A stretch of DNA of 64,000 bases from Pirellulales bacterium (lineage in GTDB: Bacteria; Planctomycetota; Planctomycetia; Pirellulales; Thermoguttaceae): the NCBI GenBank assembly GCA_020846145.1, contig JADLEL010000007.1, positions 1-64,000 of the forward strand, in the 5' to 3' direction. The notes below the pieces were generated by a model. The model made no database searches, was not told where the DNA came from, and saw nothing but the letters and a program-made list of their open reading frames with translations. Below, piece after piece: positions 1 to 7,182 of this stretch (positions are counted from its first letter, which is position 1; every line of letters starts with the position of its first letter). The translations under genes were made by a program, and so were the position numbers.

Positions 1-31
1 ACATGGACCTGTCCCCTTCCCGCGGCGCGAG

Positions 32-112
32 GGGGACAGTCCCATTTTCGCGGCGATTAAGCACTTTTACGGCACCATCATCTTTTGCGCCGCGAAAATC
101 GGGACAGTCCCC
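32..112. repeat. Inverted repeat with GGGACAGTCCC cores
   Basis: Arms at 32-55 and 88-112 match as an inverted repeat; each combines a GGGACAGTCCC palindrome with ATTTTCGCGGCG or its complement. A partial GACAGTCCCC copy lies near 17965. This is a dispersed repeat rather than a gene. Confidence 0.7.
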
Positions 113-167
113 TGTGAACGGTTACGAGTTTTCTATGGGGCATGAGTACGCGAGAACCGCTGAAAAT

Positions 168-345
168 CGGACCGTTGAAGATCGGCCCCAGGACCAAACC
201 CCGCCGGTGCCGGCGTTGGCGGAGATCATCCAGCGGCAAGCGCGGAAATTCCGGAACTGCGGGACGAAATCCAGAAGTAAGCTGAAGGGGACCACGCGGC
301 GGCCCACGCTCAAGCCGAGCAGCCTTCTCCAGCCGCGACCGCCAC
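168..345 (+). pseudogene. Degenerate N-terminal fragment of a transposase
   Basis: Read with two frame changes, this stretch gives [10 protein letters not shown], then [12 protein letters not shown], then [17 protein letters not shown] heptad-type helix followed by a basic, Pro-rich segment resembles the start of IS66-like or related transposases that begin with a coiled coil and an LKG...RP...KPS segment. No downstream DDE catalytic domain follows; the sequence instead abuts a glyA fragment on the other strand. I infer a relic of an insertion event. The family assignment is from pattern memory only and could be wrong; the frame breaks make it non-functional in any case. Confidence 0.4.
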
Positions 346-350
346 GAGGC

Positions 351-572
351 CCCGTAATGGGCCATATCGACCGACAACTTCGCCCCGCAGGAGCGGGCGT
401 TCTCGGCGAATTTGCCGTGCTCCATTTCGCGCGGATACGCGATCGCGCCGGCGACGATCATCTTCGGCTTGTGTTCCTGGCAAGCCTCGAGCATCGCCAT
501 GCAGTTCATCGGGTCCTTGGCGTTGGCCAAAACCTTCGCGATGGTTATCGCTGGGGCGAAGGATTTCGCCAA
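351..572 (-). pseudogene. glyA: Internal fragment of serine hydroxymethyltransferase
   Basis: The minus-strand frame contains [17 protein letters not shown], then [20 protein letters not shown]. This matches the SHMT segment before the PLP lysine (usual form HKPK-hydrophobic-GASAYPR...VDMAH.AGLVA). The match stops just after VDMAHYGA: the expected AGLVA and THKTLRGPRGG segments are missing and unrelated sequence follows. The upstream half of the enzyme is also absent. It is therefore an isolated piece of about 70 codons. The functional copy must lie elsewhere. It sits next to a transposase relic, which suggests a rearrangement or gene-conversion scar. Confidence 0.65.
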
Positions 573-609
573 GGACCGCGCAGTGCAGATCGAGCGGACG
601 AACGCAAAG

Positions 610-2202
610 TTATCCGCGTAAAAATCTCCTCCCGACGATTACGGCGGCCAGACCGGCGGCTAATAGGAGGAAGAGGTTGGGTTCGGGGACGGCAACGGTT
701 TGCGGCGTGCCGAGAATCAAGGCCGATTGGGTGATGGAAGCCGCGGTGAGCGAGGCACCGTCGTCAACGAGCAGGGTGCCCGCGCCGGTAATCGTGCCCA
801 ACAGGTGGCTGCCTTCTTCGATGCGCAGCATCGCGCCGGCCGCGACGTAGATTGCCGAATCGGTGGAGATATTGCCGCCGAGTTCCAAGGCCAGGGTGCC
901 GGATTCGACGCGCGTCGCGCCGCGATAGGTATTGTTGCCGCGGAGCATGACTTTGCCGCGTCCGGTTTTAACGATTCCGAACGCGCCGCCCGATTCGCCG
1001 ATTACGCCGCCGATGGTCAAATCGCCGCCGGCCGAGTGAAAAAATCGATTGCCGCCGTCGAGCAAGAGCGGCATGGCGAGGGTGATCGGTTCGACGCTCA
1101 GCGTACTCACGTCGCCGGTGAGTTTTAACGCATTCCCGTTCACGAAGAAGCATCCGCTGGCGATCGTGATCGAACTGTTGGCGGTATTGGCGGGCAAATC
1201 GTTGTTCAGGAATTGGCAGCCGGCGCCGGTGCCGGCGAATCGCCAAGCTTTCCCGGAACTCGGCGTCTGGCCGTTCCAATTGGCTGGATTGGAGATTAGT
1301 CCGTCGTTTCCGCCGTTATTCCAGACGATTTCGTTCGCGGGATTTCCCACGGTCGTGAGGTCATCGAGGGCGAAATACGTCGGCGTGTTGATGCCGAAGG
1401 CCGAGGAATCGGTCGAGAACAGGCGGAATTCCAACCCCGCGGCGGGACCGCCGAAGCTCGACAGATCGACCCACGTCCATTGGTTGCTGATGTAATTGCC
1501 CTTGACGGGATTGTCGGGCCGGCTGGCCGGATCGCGGAAATCGGCGAGATAGTAATCGACGCTTACGTCGCTGCCGTTCACGTTCAATCCGACGATCGTG
1601 AGCTTGAAGTAATCGCCCGTGGTGAATTGACGCGCCCAGTGCAAGGGGTCGCCTTCCTTCATGACGTAGTATGCCCAATTGTTGTTGGCCACATACATTC
1701 CGTTCAGCGTTGTCGGGGCGGAAAAGGCGACGGTCGGCTTAAAGGTCGTAGATACATAACCCATCGCATAATTGCCGGCGGGCGTGGCGGGATTCGCATC
1801 GCCGCCGGGGACCGCGTAAAACTCGCTCGCCCAGCCGGTAGGCACGGGATGCGGATTGCCGTTCGAGCCGTCGCCGGGATTGCCGTCGCCGGGCATGTAG
1901 TCGGCGGGATTGTGGGTCATGTTCGAATAGGCAAAGCCGGCATAGCTGTAATAGTTCAGGCTGTAACTATTGGAGAAATCGACGCCCGCACTCGTGAATT
2001 TTCCGATTTGCAGATCGTCCTCCCAAGGAGTCGTCTGATGCACGATCTGGCCGTTGGGGTCCGGCCCGCTCCAATGGCTTTGCGGGGCAAGCGCGAGGTC
2101 CTCGAAATCGACGGTTACGGCGCGAACTTGAGATACGCAAATCAACGCGCAGGCCGCGAGGGCCACGGGGGAGACACGGGAGAATGACGGGCAGCATTTC
2201 AT
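610..2202 (-). CDS. PEP-CTERM anchored exported protein with DUF4465-like and autotransporter-repeat regions
   Basis: A 530-residue exported protein. Residues 1-29 form a signal peptide (basic start, [10 protein letters not shown]-type hydrophobic core). Residues about 30-290 begin VDFEDLAL and carry GNYAMGYVS and YYLADFRDP stretches typical of DUF4465 secreted proteins. Residues about 290-500 contain a beta-helical region with one clear autotransporter-associated repeat ([20 protein letters not shown], then ESGTLAL). The C-terminus has VPEP near residue 505, a hydrophobic helix and a final RRFLRG: the PEP-CTERM sorting signal recognised by exosortase. The protein is probably processed and displayed at the surface or in extracellular matrix. 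No exosortase gene is in the window. ATG at 2202 is chosen because it directly precedes the signal peptide. Ligand unknown. Confidence 0.85.
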   Translation of the reverse strand: MKCCPSFSRVSPVALAACALICVSQVRAVTVDFEDLALAPQSHWSGPDPNGQIVHQTTPWEDDLQIGKFTSAGVDFSNSYSLNYYSYAGFAYSNMTHNPADYMPGDGNPGDGSNGNPHPVPTGWASEFYAVPGGDANPATPAGNYAMGYVSTTFKPTVAFSAPTTLNGMYVANNNWAYYVMKEGDPLHWARQFTTGDYFKLTIVGLNVNGSDVSVDYYLADFRDPASRPDNPVKGNYISNQWTWVDLSSFGGPAAGLEFRLFSTDSSAFGINTPTYFALDDLTTVGNPANEIVWNNGGNDGLISNPANWNGQTPSSGKAWRFAGTGAGCQFLNNDLPANTANSSITIASGCFFVNGNALKLTGDVSTLSVEPITLAMPLLLDGGNRFFHSAGGDLTIGGVIGESGGAFGIVKTGRGKVMLRGNNTYRGATRVESGTLALELGGNISTDSAIYVAAGAMLRIEEGSHLLGTITGAGTLLVDDGASLTAASITQSALILGTPQTVAVPEPNLFLLLAAGLAAVIVGRRFLRG

Positions 2203-2479
2203 GATGAAAAAAGTCCTTTCAGGGGAATAAATGAAAATTGCAATGGGCGAAACTATTTAGTTTCTGTTGCGGAACCATGCGTAGGGTGGATCAAGCGCAG
2301 CGCCGATCCACCACGAGTATTTTCCCGATTTTGGTGGGTCGGCTTTCCTTTTCCAGGAGATCGGTTGGCCCGTTGGGCCGAACCAATGCCAACCGCTTTC
2401 GCTCCCCAGGGCGTTGCCCTGGGCTGGGCGAACGGCTGCCCCTTTGGGGCAAATTCGACATGTATTTGTTTTGCGATCC
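2203..2479. other. Intergenic region with a short inverted repeat
   Basis: No gene is seen here. GGTGGATC (2285-2292) and GATCCACC (2305-2312) form a short hairpin; the surrounding text (GTAGGGTGGATCAAGCGCAG) is a type of dispersed repeat rather than a strong terminator, since no T-run follows on either side. Confidence 0.5.
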
Positions 2480-3328
2480 TTAAAATTCGCCCGGCGGTTC
2501 GCCGCCGTTGCGGGTGCAGAGGGCGGCGAGAATTTTCAGGTCGATTTCGTTGCGGAAAAAGCGCGCGGAGCCGTCGGCCAGCAATCCGTTCACGCCGCCG
2601 GGGTGCTTGCTGCGGGGATCGTTCTCGAAGGCCGGCGCGGCGTTGAGCGCGTAGGCCACGTCGAAAACGTTCAAGCCGTTGATCCACTGCATGTTCTTGC
2701 ACAGGCAGTCCTCGGAAACCATCAGCGTGTGGGCGGTGCCGTCGGCGATATCGCGGATGCGGACGGATTGACCGTAGAGCATCACTCCCCGCGGGGGATT
2801 GTTGCCGCTTACGATCCGCTCGCCGTAGATGCCGCCGTAATCGCACGCCCCGCGCCCTTGAATGAGGAACGATTGCCGGCTCACGCTGGGACACAAATAC
2901 ACGGGGATGATTTCGGCGGCGGCCCGTGCATTCTCCGGGCTGTCGAACGCCTTTTTGAAGTCGATCCGGCCGGCCAGCGACTTCAACTCGAGGTACGGCA
3001 GAATGTAGGCCGACCAGGCCAACTGCCTGCCGTTCGGATAGAGCAGGCTCCCGCTGGGAGAGACCAACATTCGCATTTCCACGCCGCCTTCGGGAAACCG
3101 CTTGTGGCAATCGTGATAGCTCAGCAAGCCGATGCCGATCTGATGCAGATTGTTCGAGCAGCCCAAGCGTCGGGCGGCCTCGCGCACCGCTTGCACGGCG
3201 GGCAGCAGGAGCGAGATCAACAGCCCGATAACGGCGATCACGACCAGCAATTCGACCAGCGAAAAGCCGGCGCGGCGCAAGCTACGGGAATGCGGCACCG
3301 AATCCAACCGATTACGTCGAGGCGACAT
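2480..3328 (-). CDS. DUF1559 family pseudopilin-like protein
   Basis: 282 residues. Near the N-terminus RRAGFSLVELLVVIAVIGLL is a type IV prepilin-like cleavage/methylation motif (G before F, Glu at mature position 5) leading into a hydrophobic helix. It is followed by LLLPAVQAVREAARRLGCSN, the hallmark start of the DUF1559 domain, very expanded in Planctomycetota. The C-terminus has HPGGVNGLLADGSARF, the usual H...DG end motif. The role of these proteins is not established; the N-terminus predicts processing by a prepilin peptidase and membrane insertion. Start ATG 3328. A cobalamin riboswitch lies about 155 bp upstream on the same strand, but a small broken frame and a palindrome intervene, so B12 control is uncertain. 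Confidence 0.9.
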   Translation of the reverse strand: MSPRRNRLDSVPHSRSLRRAGFSLVELLVVIAVIGLLISLLLPAVQAVREAARRLGCSNNLHQIGIGLLSYHDCHKRFPEGGVEMRMLVSPSGSLLYPNGRQLAWSAYILPYLELKSLAGRIDFKKAFDSPENARAAAEIIPVYLCPSVSRQSFLIQGRGACDYGGIYGERIVSGNNPPRGVMLYGQSVRIRDIADGTAHTLMVSEDCLCKNMQWINGLNVFDVAYALNAAPAFENDPRSKHPGGVNGLLADGSARFFRNEIDLKILAALCTRNGGEPPGEF

Positions 3329-3355
3329 GGAGTACCTGACCTCGGCACGGATCGT

Positions 3356-3445
3356 TTAAGTAGGACAGGTTTCTAACCTGTCTCGAAAACTTATGACAGG
3401 TTGGAAACCTGTCCTACGAACTTTCACCGCGCCTAGCAACGACAT
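3356..3445 (-). pseudogene. Truncated remnant of the riboswitch-controlled gene
   Basis: ATG at 3445 is preceded on the minus strand by GGAGG with 8 nt spacing, directly downstream of the cobalamin riboswitch. Translation gives MSLLGAVKV and then runs into a palindromic repeat (3361-3416), ending after 29 residues. The ribosome-binding site and start look genuine, but the product beyond about 9 residues is repeat-derived. I infer that the original B12-regulated gene (often a transporter or B12-independent isoenzyme in other bacteria) was lost by deletion or insertion. It cannot be identified from what is left. Confidence 0.55.
3361..3416. repeat. Palindromic repeat (GACAGGTTGGAAACCTGTC type)
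   Basis: Arms at 3361-3382 and 3395-3416 are near-perfect inverted copies of TAGGACAGGTTTC-AACCTGTC, and each arm is itself partly palindromic. A REP-like dispersed element inserted in the leader between the riboswitch and the DUF1559 gene. Confidence 0.85.
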
Positions 3446-3453
3446 ATTCGCGG

Positions 3454-3472
3454 CCTCCGACCCTCGCGGAGG
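3454..3472 (-). promoter_or_regulatory. Expression platform: SD/anti-SD hairpin of the cobalamin riboswitch
   Basis: On the minus strand CCTCCG (3472-3467) can pair with CGGAGG (3459-3454), which is the Shine-Dalgarno sequence of the ATG at 3445. A hairpin that hides the ribosome-binding site directly after the aptamer is the usual layout of translation-controlling B12 riboswitches. No T-run follows, so termination control is less likely. Confidence 0.6.
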
Positions 3473-3483
3473 AACCGACGTTT

Positions 3484-3698
3484 CGCGTTGGTAGGTCTTC
3501 TGACTCCCGAGCAGGGGGCAATCCGGCCTTCTCATCCCGCAAGAGGAAATATCGATTTCCACTATGCGGGACAATGGCCACAAAAACAGAGAGGATTGTC
3601 CTTCTTACGCTCGGTCACAGCGGCGGGGCCGTCCCGGTTTAATGCCGGAGTTCCCTGTTCGTCGGCGCTTCGAGCAGAAGCCGCCGACCACCAACGCG
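3484..3698 (-). promoter_or_regulatory. Cobalamin (B12) riboswitch aptamer
   Basis: Read on the minus strand, the region contains in order AGGGAACTCCGG, AAACCGGGACGGCCCCGCC, GCTGTGACCGAG, GGGATGAGAAGGCCGG, and GGGAGTCAGAAGACCTACC. These are the conserved blocks of the cobalamin aptamer, including the B12-box-like part and the 3' AGTCAGAAGACCTACC. The closing stem P1 is visible: CGCGTTGG (3698-3691) pairs perfectly with CCAACGCG (3491-3484), extended by GGTC/GACC. In the family, adenosyl- or methylcobalamin binding turns expression off. The next full gene on this strand is the DUF1559 protein, an unusual target. Confidence 0.9.
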
Positions 3699-4028
3699 CC
3701 GAAGTATGTTTTGAATTTAGCAGAAGCGTGCTCGTTTGTAAAGGGGGGCGATATCGAAAAGCAGAAGCCGAATTGAAAATAATCCGCCACCCCGTTATTT
3801 AGTATCGCCATCCCCGCCGCGCGACGGGTTTTTTCGCCTCTCTCATCTCGATCACCCTTCCGGCTTGCAAAATCCCGGTTAAAGCCTAAAATGATTCTCT
3901 TTTAGATTTGCCATGACTATCGAGACGGTTTTGCGGCTCCCCAAGTGCGGGTGGATCGCGACCGACGAGGCCAGGGCACACATGAACGGTAGAAAGTCCG
4001 GAAACGGCCGAGGAGCTTATTCGACGCG
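3699..4028. other. Intergenic region upstream of nuoA
   Basis: No convincing gene. It must hold the promoter of the riboswitch transcript (minus) and of the nuo operon (plus). A 44-codon frame from ATG 3913 overlaps the nuoA start out of frame and has no recognisable features. Confidence 0.5.
3865..3892 (+). promoter_or_regulatory. Possible sigma-70 promoter of the nuo operon
   Basis: TTGCAA (3865-3870), 16 nt spacer, TAAAAT (3887-3892): a fair match to TTGACA/TATAAT, about 135 bp before nuoA. No other good candidate was noticed in the gap; unproven. Confidence 0.35.
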
Positions 4029-4670
4029 ATGTTGCCGATTGTCCTAGTTGCCTATCTGGTCTTGTTTATCGCGGTAGGCGTATTGTTCTTGTTCGTATCG
4101 CTCTTGATCGGGCGTTTCATCCGTCCCGCCGCGCCGTCGCAAGCCAAAGGCGAGGCTTACGAATGCGGCGAGCCGGCGGTGGGATCGAGCTTTATTCAAT
4201 TCGATCTGCGGTTTTACGTGGTGGCGCTGCTGTTCATCATCTTCGAGGTCGAGTTGGCCTTCTTTTTCCCGCCAGCGGTGGTGTTCGGAAAATTGAATCA
4301 ACTGCGAAGTCCTTCGTTCGGGCGGAAATTCGAGAGTTCGGCCGTCGATACGCCTCTTCAGCTTACGCCCCCCGCGAGAGAAAAATTCGCGGAATTGGGC
4401 ATTCCGGCGGAGAGCGTGGAAGGATTGGCAACGGATGCCTCGGGGAACATTGTGCCGGCGAATACCGCCGGGCGGCGTCTCGATGCCGACTTGCAAACGC
4501 TCTCGCTGATGGCGATGCTCGATATCGGCGTGTTTTTCGTGGTGCTGCTGGTAGGCTTCGCTTTCCTTTGGAAGCAGGGGGATTTGAACTGGATTCGCGC
4601 CGTTGCGCGGCCTTCGGCCGAGAAGAACATCAAACTTGCATTGCTGCCGCAGGCGGGGGAGGGGCGATGA
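4029..4670 (+). CDS. nuoA: NADH-quinone oxidoreductase subunit A, long form
   Basis: Small membrane subunit of respiratory complex I, at the junction of the peripheral and membrane arms. It has three transmembrane segments: residues about 2-30, 61-85 and 158-181. Conserved points are YECG at 44-47 and FDLRFYVVALLFIIFEVELA around 58-77. At 213 residues it is far longer than the usual 115-140. The excess is mainly an insertion of about 70 residues between helices 2 and 3 (residues 86-157), plus a tail. The insertion is hydrophilic, with no recognised motif, in the segment where the family has a short loop. Start ATG 4029. It is the first gene of the nuo operon and overlaps nuoC by 4 bp (ATGA). 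Gene identity is certain; the role of the insert is unknown. Confidence 0.92.
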   Translation: MLPIVLVAYLVLFIAVGVLFLFVSLLIGRFIRPAAPSQAKGEAYECGEPAVGSSFIQFDLRFYVVALLFIIFEVELAFFFPPAVVFGKLNQLRSPSFGRKFESSAVDTPLQLTPPAREKFAELGIPAESVEGLATDASGNIVPANTAGRRLDADLQTLSLMAMLDIGVFFVVLLVGFAFLWKQGDLNWIRAVARPSAEKNIKLALLPQAGEGR

Positions 4671-5197
4671 TCGTTCAGGCGATTTTCGATCGGTTGAGCG
4701 GACCGTTTTCATCCCTTATGACGGGATTGAACGTCGAAGCCTTGGATCCTTGGATCGAGATCAAAGCGGAGGGCTTGCCGGAAATCGCTCGCTTCCTGCG
4801 CGACGAGCCGGATTTGGCGTTCAACTACCTGCATTGCATTACGGCGGTCGATTATTTCGAGCCGGATGCCAAAAAGGCCGCGGCGGCCGAATGGCAGCCG
4901 CACGTAGAGTTGATCTACCATTTGTCGAGCATGACGCATCGCCACCGATTGGTTTTGAAAACCAAGCTGCCGCGTTGGCGGAACGATATCGCGGGGCAAC
5001 TACCCGAGGTCCCCAGCGTCAGTTCCGTTTGGAGCACGGCGGAGTGGCACGAGCGGGAGGTCTATGACCTGATGGGAGTGATTTTCACGGGCAATAATGA
5101 CCTGCGGCGGATTCTTTGCCCGGAAGATTGGGTGGGGCATCCGCTAAGAAAAGATTATGTGATGCCGGAAGAATATCACGGAATTCGGGCGAGGTGA
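4667..5197 (+). CDS. nuoC: NADH-quinone oxidoreductase subunit C
   Basis: 176 residues; the 30 kDa-type peripheral subunit of complex I that packs against NuoD. The signature is near the C-terminus: EWHEREVYDLMGVIFTGN, then DLRRILCPEDWVGHPLRKDY, matching the family consensus (ERE-YDLFGI..HPDLRRIL.PEDW.GHPLRKD). The start ATG 4667 overlaps the nuoA stop, indicating translational coupling. In most bacteria nuoB lies between nuoA and nuoC; here it is missing and the two genes are directly joined. The following 95-bp gap contains a short (GATTTGA)-type heptamer repeat. Separate C and D genes, not a CD fusion as in E. coli. Confidence 0.95.
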   Translation: MIVQAIFDRLSGPFSSLMTGLNVEALDPWIEIKAEGLPEIARFLRDEPDLAFNYLHCITAVDYFEPDAKKAAAAEWQPHVELIYHLSSMTHRHRLVLKTKLPRWRNDIAGQLPEVPSVSSVWSTAEWHEREVYDLMGVIFTGNNDLRRILCPEDWVGHPLRKDYVMPEEYHGIRAR

Positions 5198-5204
5198 GGG
5201 GCGA

Positions 5205-5262
5205 GGGGCGAGGGATTTGAGATTTGAGATTTGAGATTGGAAATTAGAGATTAGAGAAAAGG
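5205..5262. repeat. Heptamer tandem repeat (GATTTGA type)
   Basis: GATTTGAGATTTGAGATTTG and degenerate units with 7-bp period fill the nuoC-nuoD gap. Confidence 0.7.
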
Positions 5263-5292
5263 AAAGTGGTTTATAACAAGAGCGATTAGCCA

Positions 5293-6498
5293 ATGGATTT
5301 CGAGCGCGGCATTCGCGAAGCGGACGAAACCGACCTTCGCACCGACGAGTTGGTGATCAACATGGGACCGCAGCATCCCAGCACGCACGGCGTGCTGCGC
5401 CTGGTGCTGCGGACCGATGGGGAGGTGGTGTCGGAGATCGTGCCGCATATCGGCTATTTGCACCGCTCGGCGGAGAAGATCGGCGAAAACCTCAGCCCGC
5501 GGCAATTCCTCCCTTACTCCGACCGGCTCGATTATCTGGCCGCGATGAACATGAATCTCGGCTGGGCTTTGACGGTGGAAAAGCTGCTGGGGATGGAGGT
5601 CAGCGAGAAGTGCCGCCACCTGCGGACGATCGTGTGCGAGTTGGACCGGATTTCGAGCCATCTAGTCGCCGCCGGGTGTTATGGGTTGGATTTGGGCAGC
5701 TTTACGCCGTTCACCTGGACGTTCCGCGAGCGCGAGAAGATTTTGAATCTTTTTGAAGCCATTTGCGGCGCGAGACTCACGTACAGTTATATTACCGTGG
5801 GGGGCGTAACGGCCGACGCTCCGCCCGGCTGGCTGAAACAAGTGGAAGAGTTTTTGGACGAGTTCACGCCGGTGATCGACGAACTGCACGCGGTGCTGAC
5901 GAGCAATTCGATTTTCATCCAGCGGACGGCGGGCGTGGGCGTGCTCTCGCCGGAGAAGGCCGTCGATTACGGTTGCAGCGGGCCGGTGCTGCGCGGCAGC
6001 GGCGTCGGCTGGGACATGCGCCGCGACGGCGAGCCGATTTATGCGCGGATGTACGAAGGATATAAATTCGAGGTCATCGCCTCGGTGAACGGAAGCTATC
6101 CGCAGGACGAGAAATATCCGCCCGTGCCCGTCGAGGCGATCGTCGGCGATAGCTGGCACCGGTTTTACGTGCGGATGCTGGAAGTCGTGCAGTCGATGAA
6201 GATCGTGCGGCAGGCGATCGAGAAGTATTCGCAGTGCGGCGGCGACGTGGGCAAGCCGATCGCGCTGAAGATGAAGTTGCCCAAGGGGGAATCGTATTTG
6301 GAAACCGAGGCGCCCAAGGGCCAGATGGGTTTCATGATCATCGGCGACGGTACGCCCGTGCCGTGGCGGGTGCGCATCCGCAGCAGCAGTTTTTGCCATG
6401 CCTCGGTGATTCCCGAACTCTGCCGCGGCCTGTTGATTGCCGACGTGCCCGCGATTGTCGGCTCGCTGGACGTGGTGCTGGGGGAGATCGATCGGTGA
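5293..6498 (+). CDS. nuoD: NADH-quinone oxidoreductase subunit D
   Basis: 401 residues, the normal length for the 49 kDa-type subunit that, with NuoB, forms the quinone-binding cavity. The N-terminal block NMGPQHPSTHGVLRLVLR carries the His implicated in quinone binding. Other conserved blocks are HIGYLHRSAEKIGE, LPYSDRLDYLAAM (with the quinone-site Tyr region), and the C-terminal PKGQMGFMIIGDGTPVPWRV, RIRSSSFCHASV. The enzyme belongs to the NiFe-hydrogenase large-subunit superfamily but lacks the metal-binding CxxC pairs, as expected. Start ATG 5293. Its obligate partner NuoB is not encoded nearby. The stop is followed by heptamer arrays. Confidence 0.96.
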   Translation: MDFERGIREADETDLRTDELVINMGPQHPSTHGVLRLVLRTDGEVVSEIVPHIGYLHRSAEKIGENLSPRQFLPYSDRLDYLAAMNMNLGWALTVEKLLGMEVSEKCRHLRTIVCELDRISSHLVAAGCYGLDLGSFTPFTWTFREREKILNLFEAICGARLTYSYITVGGVTADAPPGWLKQVEEFLDEFTPVIDELHAVLTSNSIFIQRTAGVGVLSPEKAVDYGCSGPVLRGSGVGWDMRRDGEPIYARMYEGYKFEVIASVNGSYPQDEKYPPVPVEAIVGDSWHRFYVRMLEVVQSMKIVRQAIEKYSQCGGDVGKPIALKMKLPKGESYLETEAPKGQMGFMIIGDGTPVPWRVRIRSSSFCHASVIPELCRGLLIADVPAIVGSLDVVLGEIDR

Positions 6499-6499
6499 G

Positions 6500-6692
6500 A
6501 AGGAAAGGATGAAGTATGAAGGATGAAGGATGAAGGATGAAGGATGAAGGATGAAGGATGAAGGATGAAGGATGAATGACGAATGATACAGGGTGAATGA
6601 GGATCGGAAGGACTATTTCAAATCCCAAATTTCAAATCCCTACCCCCTATCCCCTATCCCCTATCCCCTGCCCCCTATCCCCTATCCCCTGC
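6500..6692. repeat. Heptamer arrays (ATGAAGG and CCCCTAT types)
   Basis: Two different 7-bp repeats occupy the nuoD to hypothetical-gene gap: about ten units related to GGATGAA (6505-6580) and about eight of CCCTATC (6640-6692). Confidence 0.85.
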
Positions 6693-6695
6693 CCG

Positions 6696-7040
6696 ATGCA
6701 CTTTCAAGCCCAAATGACGGTCCGCCTGAAGCAGCCGGTGCCGCTGGTCGAGAACGGCAAGGCGCACGAGGGGAAGGCGACGGGCTATTTGATCATCGTT
6801 TGGGTGAACGCCGAGAAAATTTCCGAAGCGACGATTTTGGCCGAGGAAGTCGCCTTGAATCCGAAAAACGCCGACGGCAAGCGAATCTCGTACAAAGGCT
6901 ACGTCGAGGAAGCGGAAGTTCAAGAGATCGAAAGAAATCAGGTGCCCGAAGAGATACTCGCCACGGCAGGGGACGTCGAGCGGCCGGGGGTGTATGCCGC
7001 GACGGCGCTGATGTTTTTCGAGCACGAGGAGGAGGGGTGA
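6696..7040 (+). CDS. Hypothetical protein encoded inside the nuo operon
   Basis: 114 residues from ATG 6696, which lies right after a CCCTATC repeat array; no Shine-Dalgarno is visible. The product is soluble, acidic and mixed alpha/beta by eye, without signal peptide, membrane segment or cysteine motif. It contains GKATGYLIIVWVNAEKISEA and a C-terminal PGVYAATALMFFEHEEEG. I do not recognise the family. It occupies the place where nuoE, F, G or I would normally lie, but shows no thioredoxin fold, flavin, NADH or Fe-S signature, so it is not one of them. Codon usage looks like its neighbours. A complex I accessory or assembly role is only a guess from position. Confidence 0.7.
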   Translation: MHFQAQMTVRLKQPVPLVENGKAHEGKATGYLIIVWVNAEKISEATILAEEVALNPKNADGKRISYKGYVEEAEVQEIERNQVPEEILATAGDVERPGVYAATALMFFEHEEEG

Positions 7041-7071
7041 GGGACGTGGGGTGCGGGGCGTGGGAGAGAAT

Positions 7072-7182
7072 TAAAATATTGCAAATTGGTAATTTCAAAT
7101 TGCAAATTTCAAATTGAACAAAGTCGGAACGGGAGTTTGTTCAATTTGCAATTTGCAATGACCAATTTGCAATTTGCAATAA
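7072..7182. repeat. Inverted pair of CAATTTG heptamer arrays
   Basis: Left array (7078-7117, AATTTGC-type complement) and right array (7138-7181) are inverted relative to each other and can form one long hairpin in the gap before nuoH. Related arrays occur at 8418-8460 and 32603-32640. Confidence 0.85.

Noticed and set aside
3913-4047. 44-codon frame upstream of nuoA
   Set aside because: Overlaps nuoA out of frame and has no recognisable feature; likely chance.
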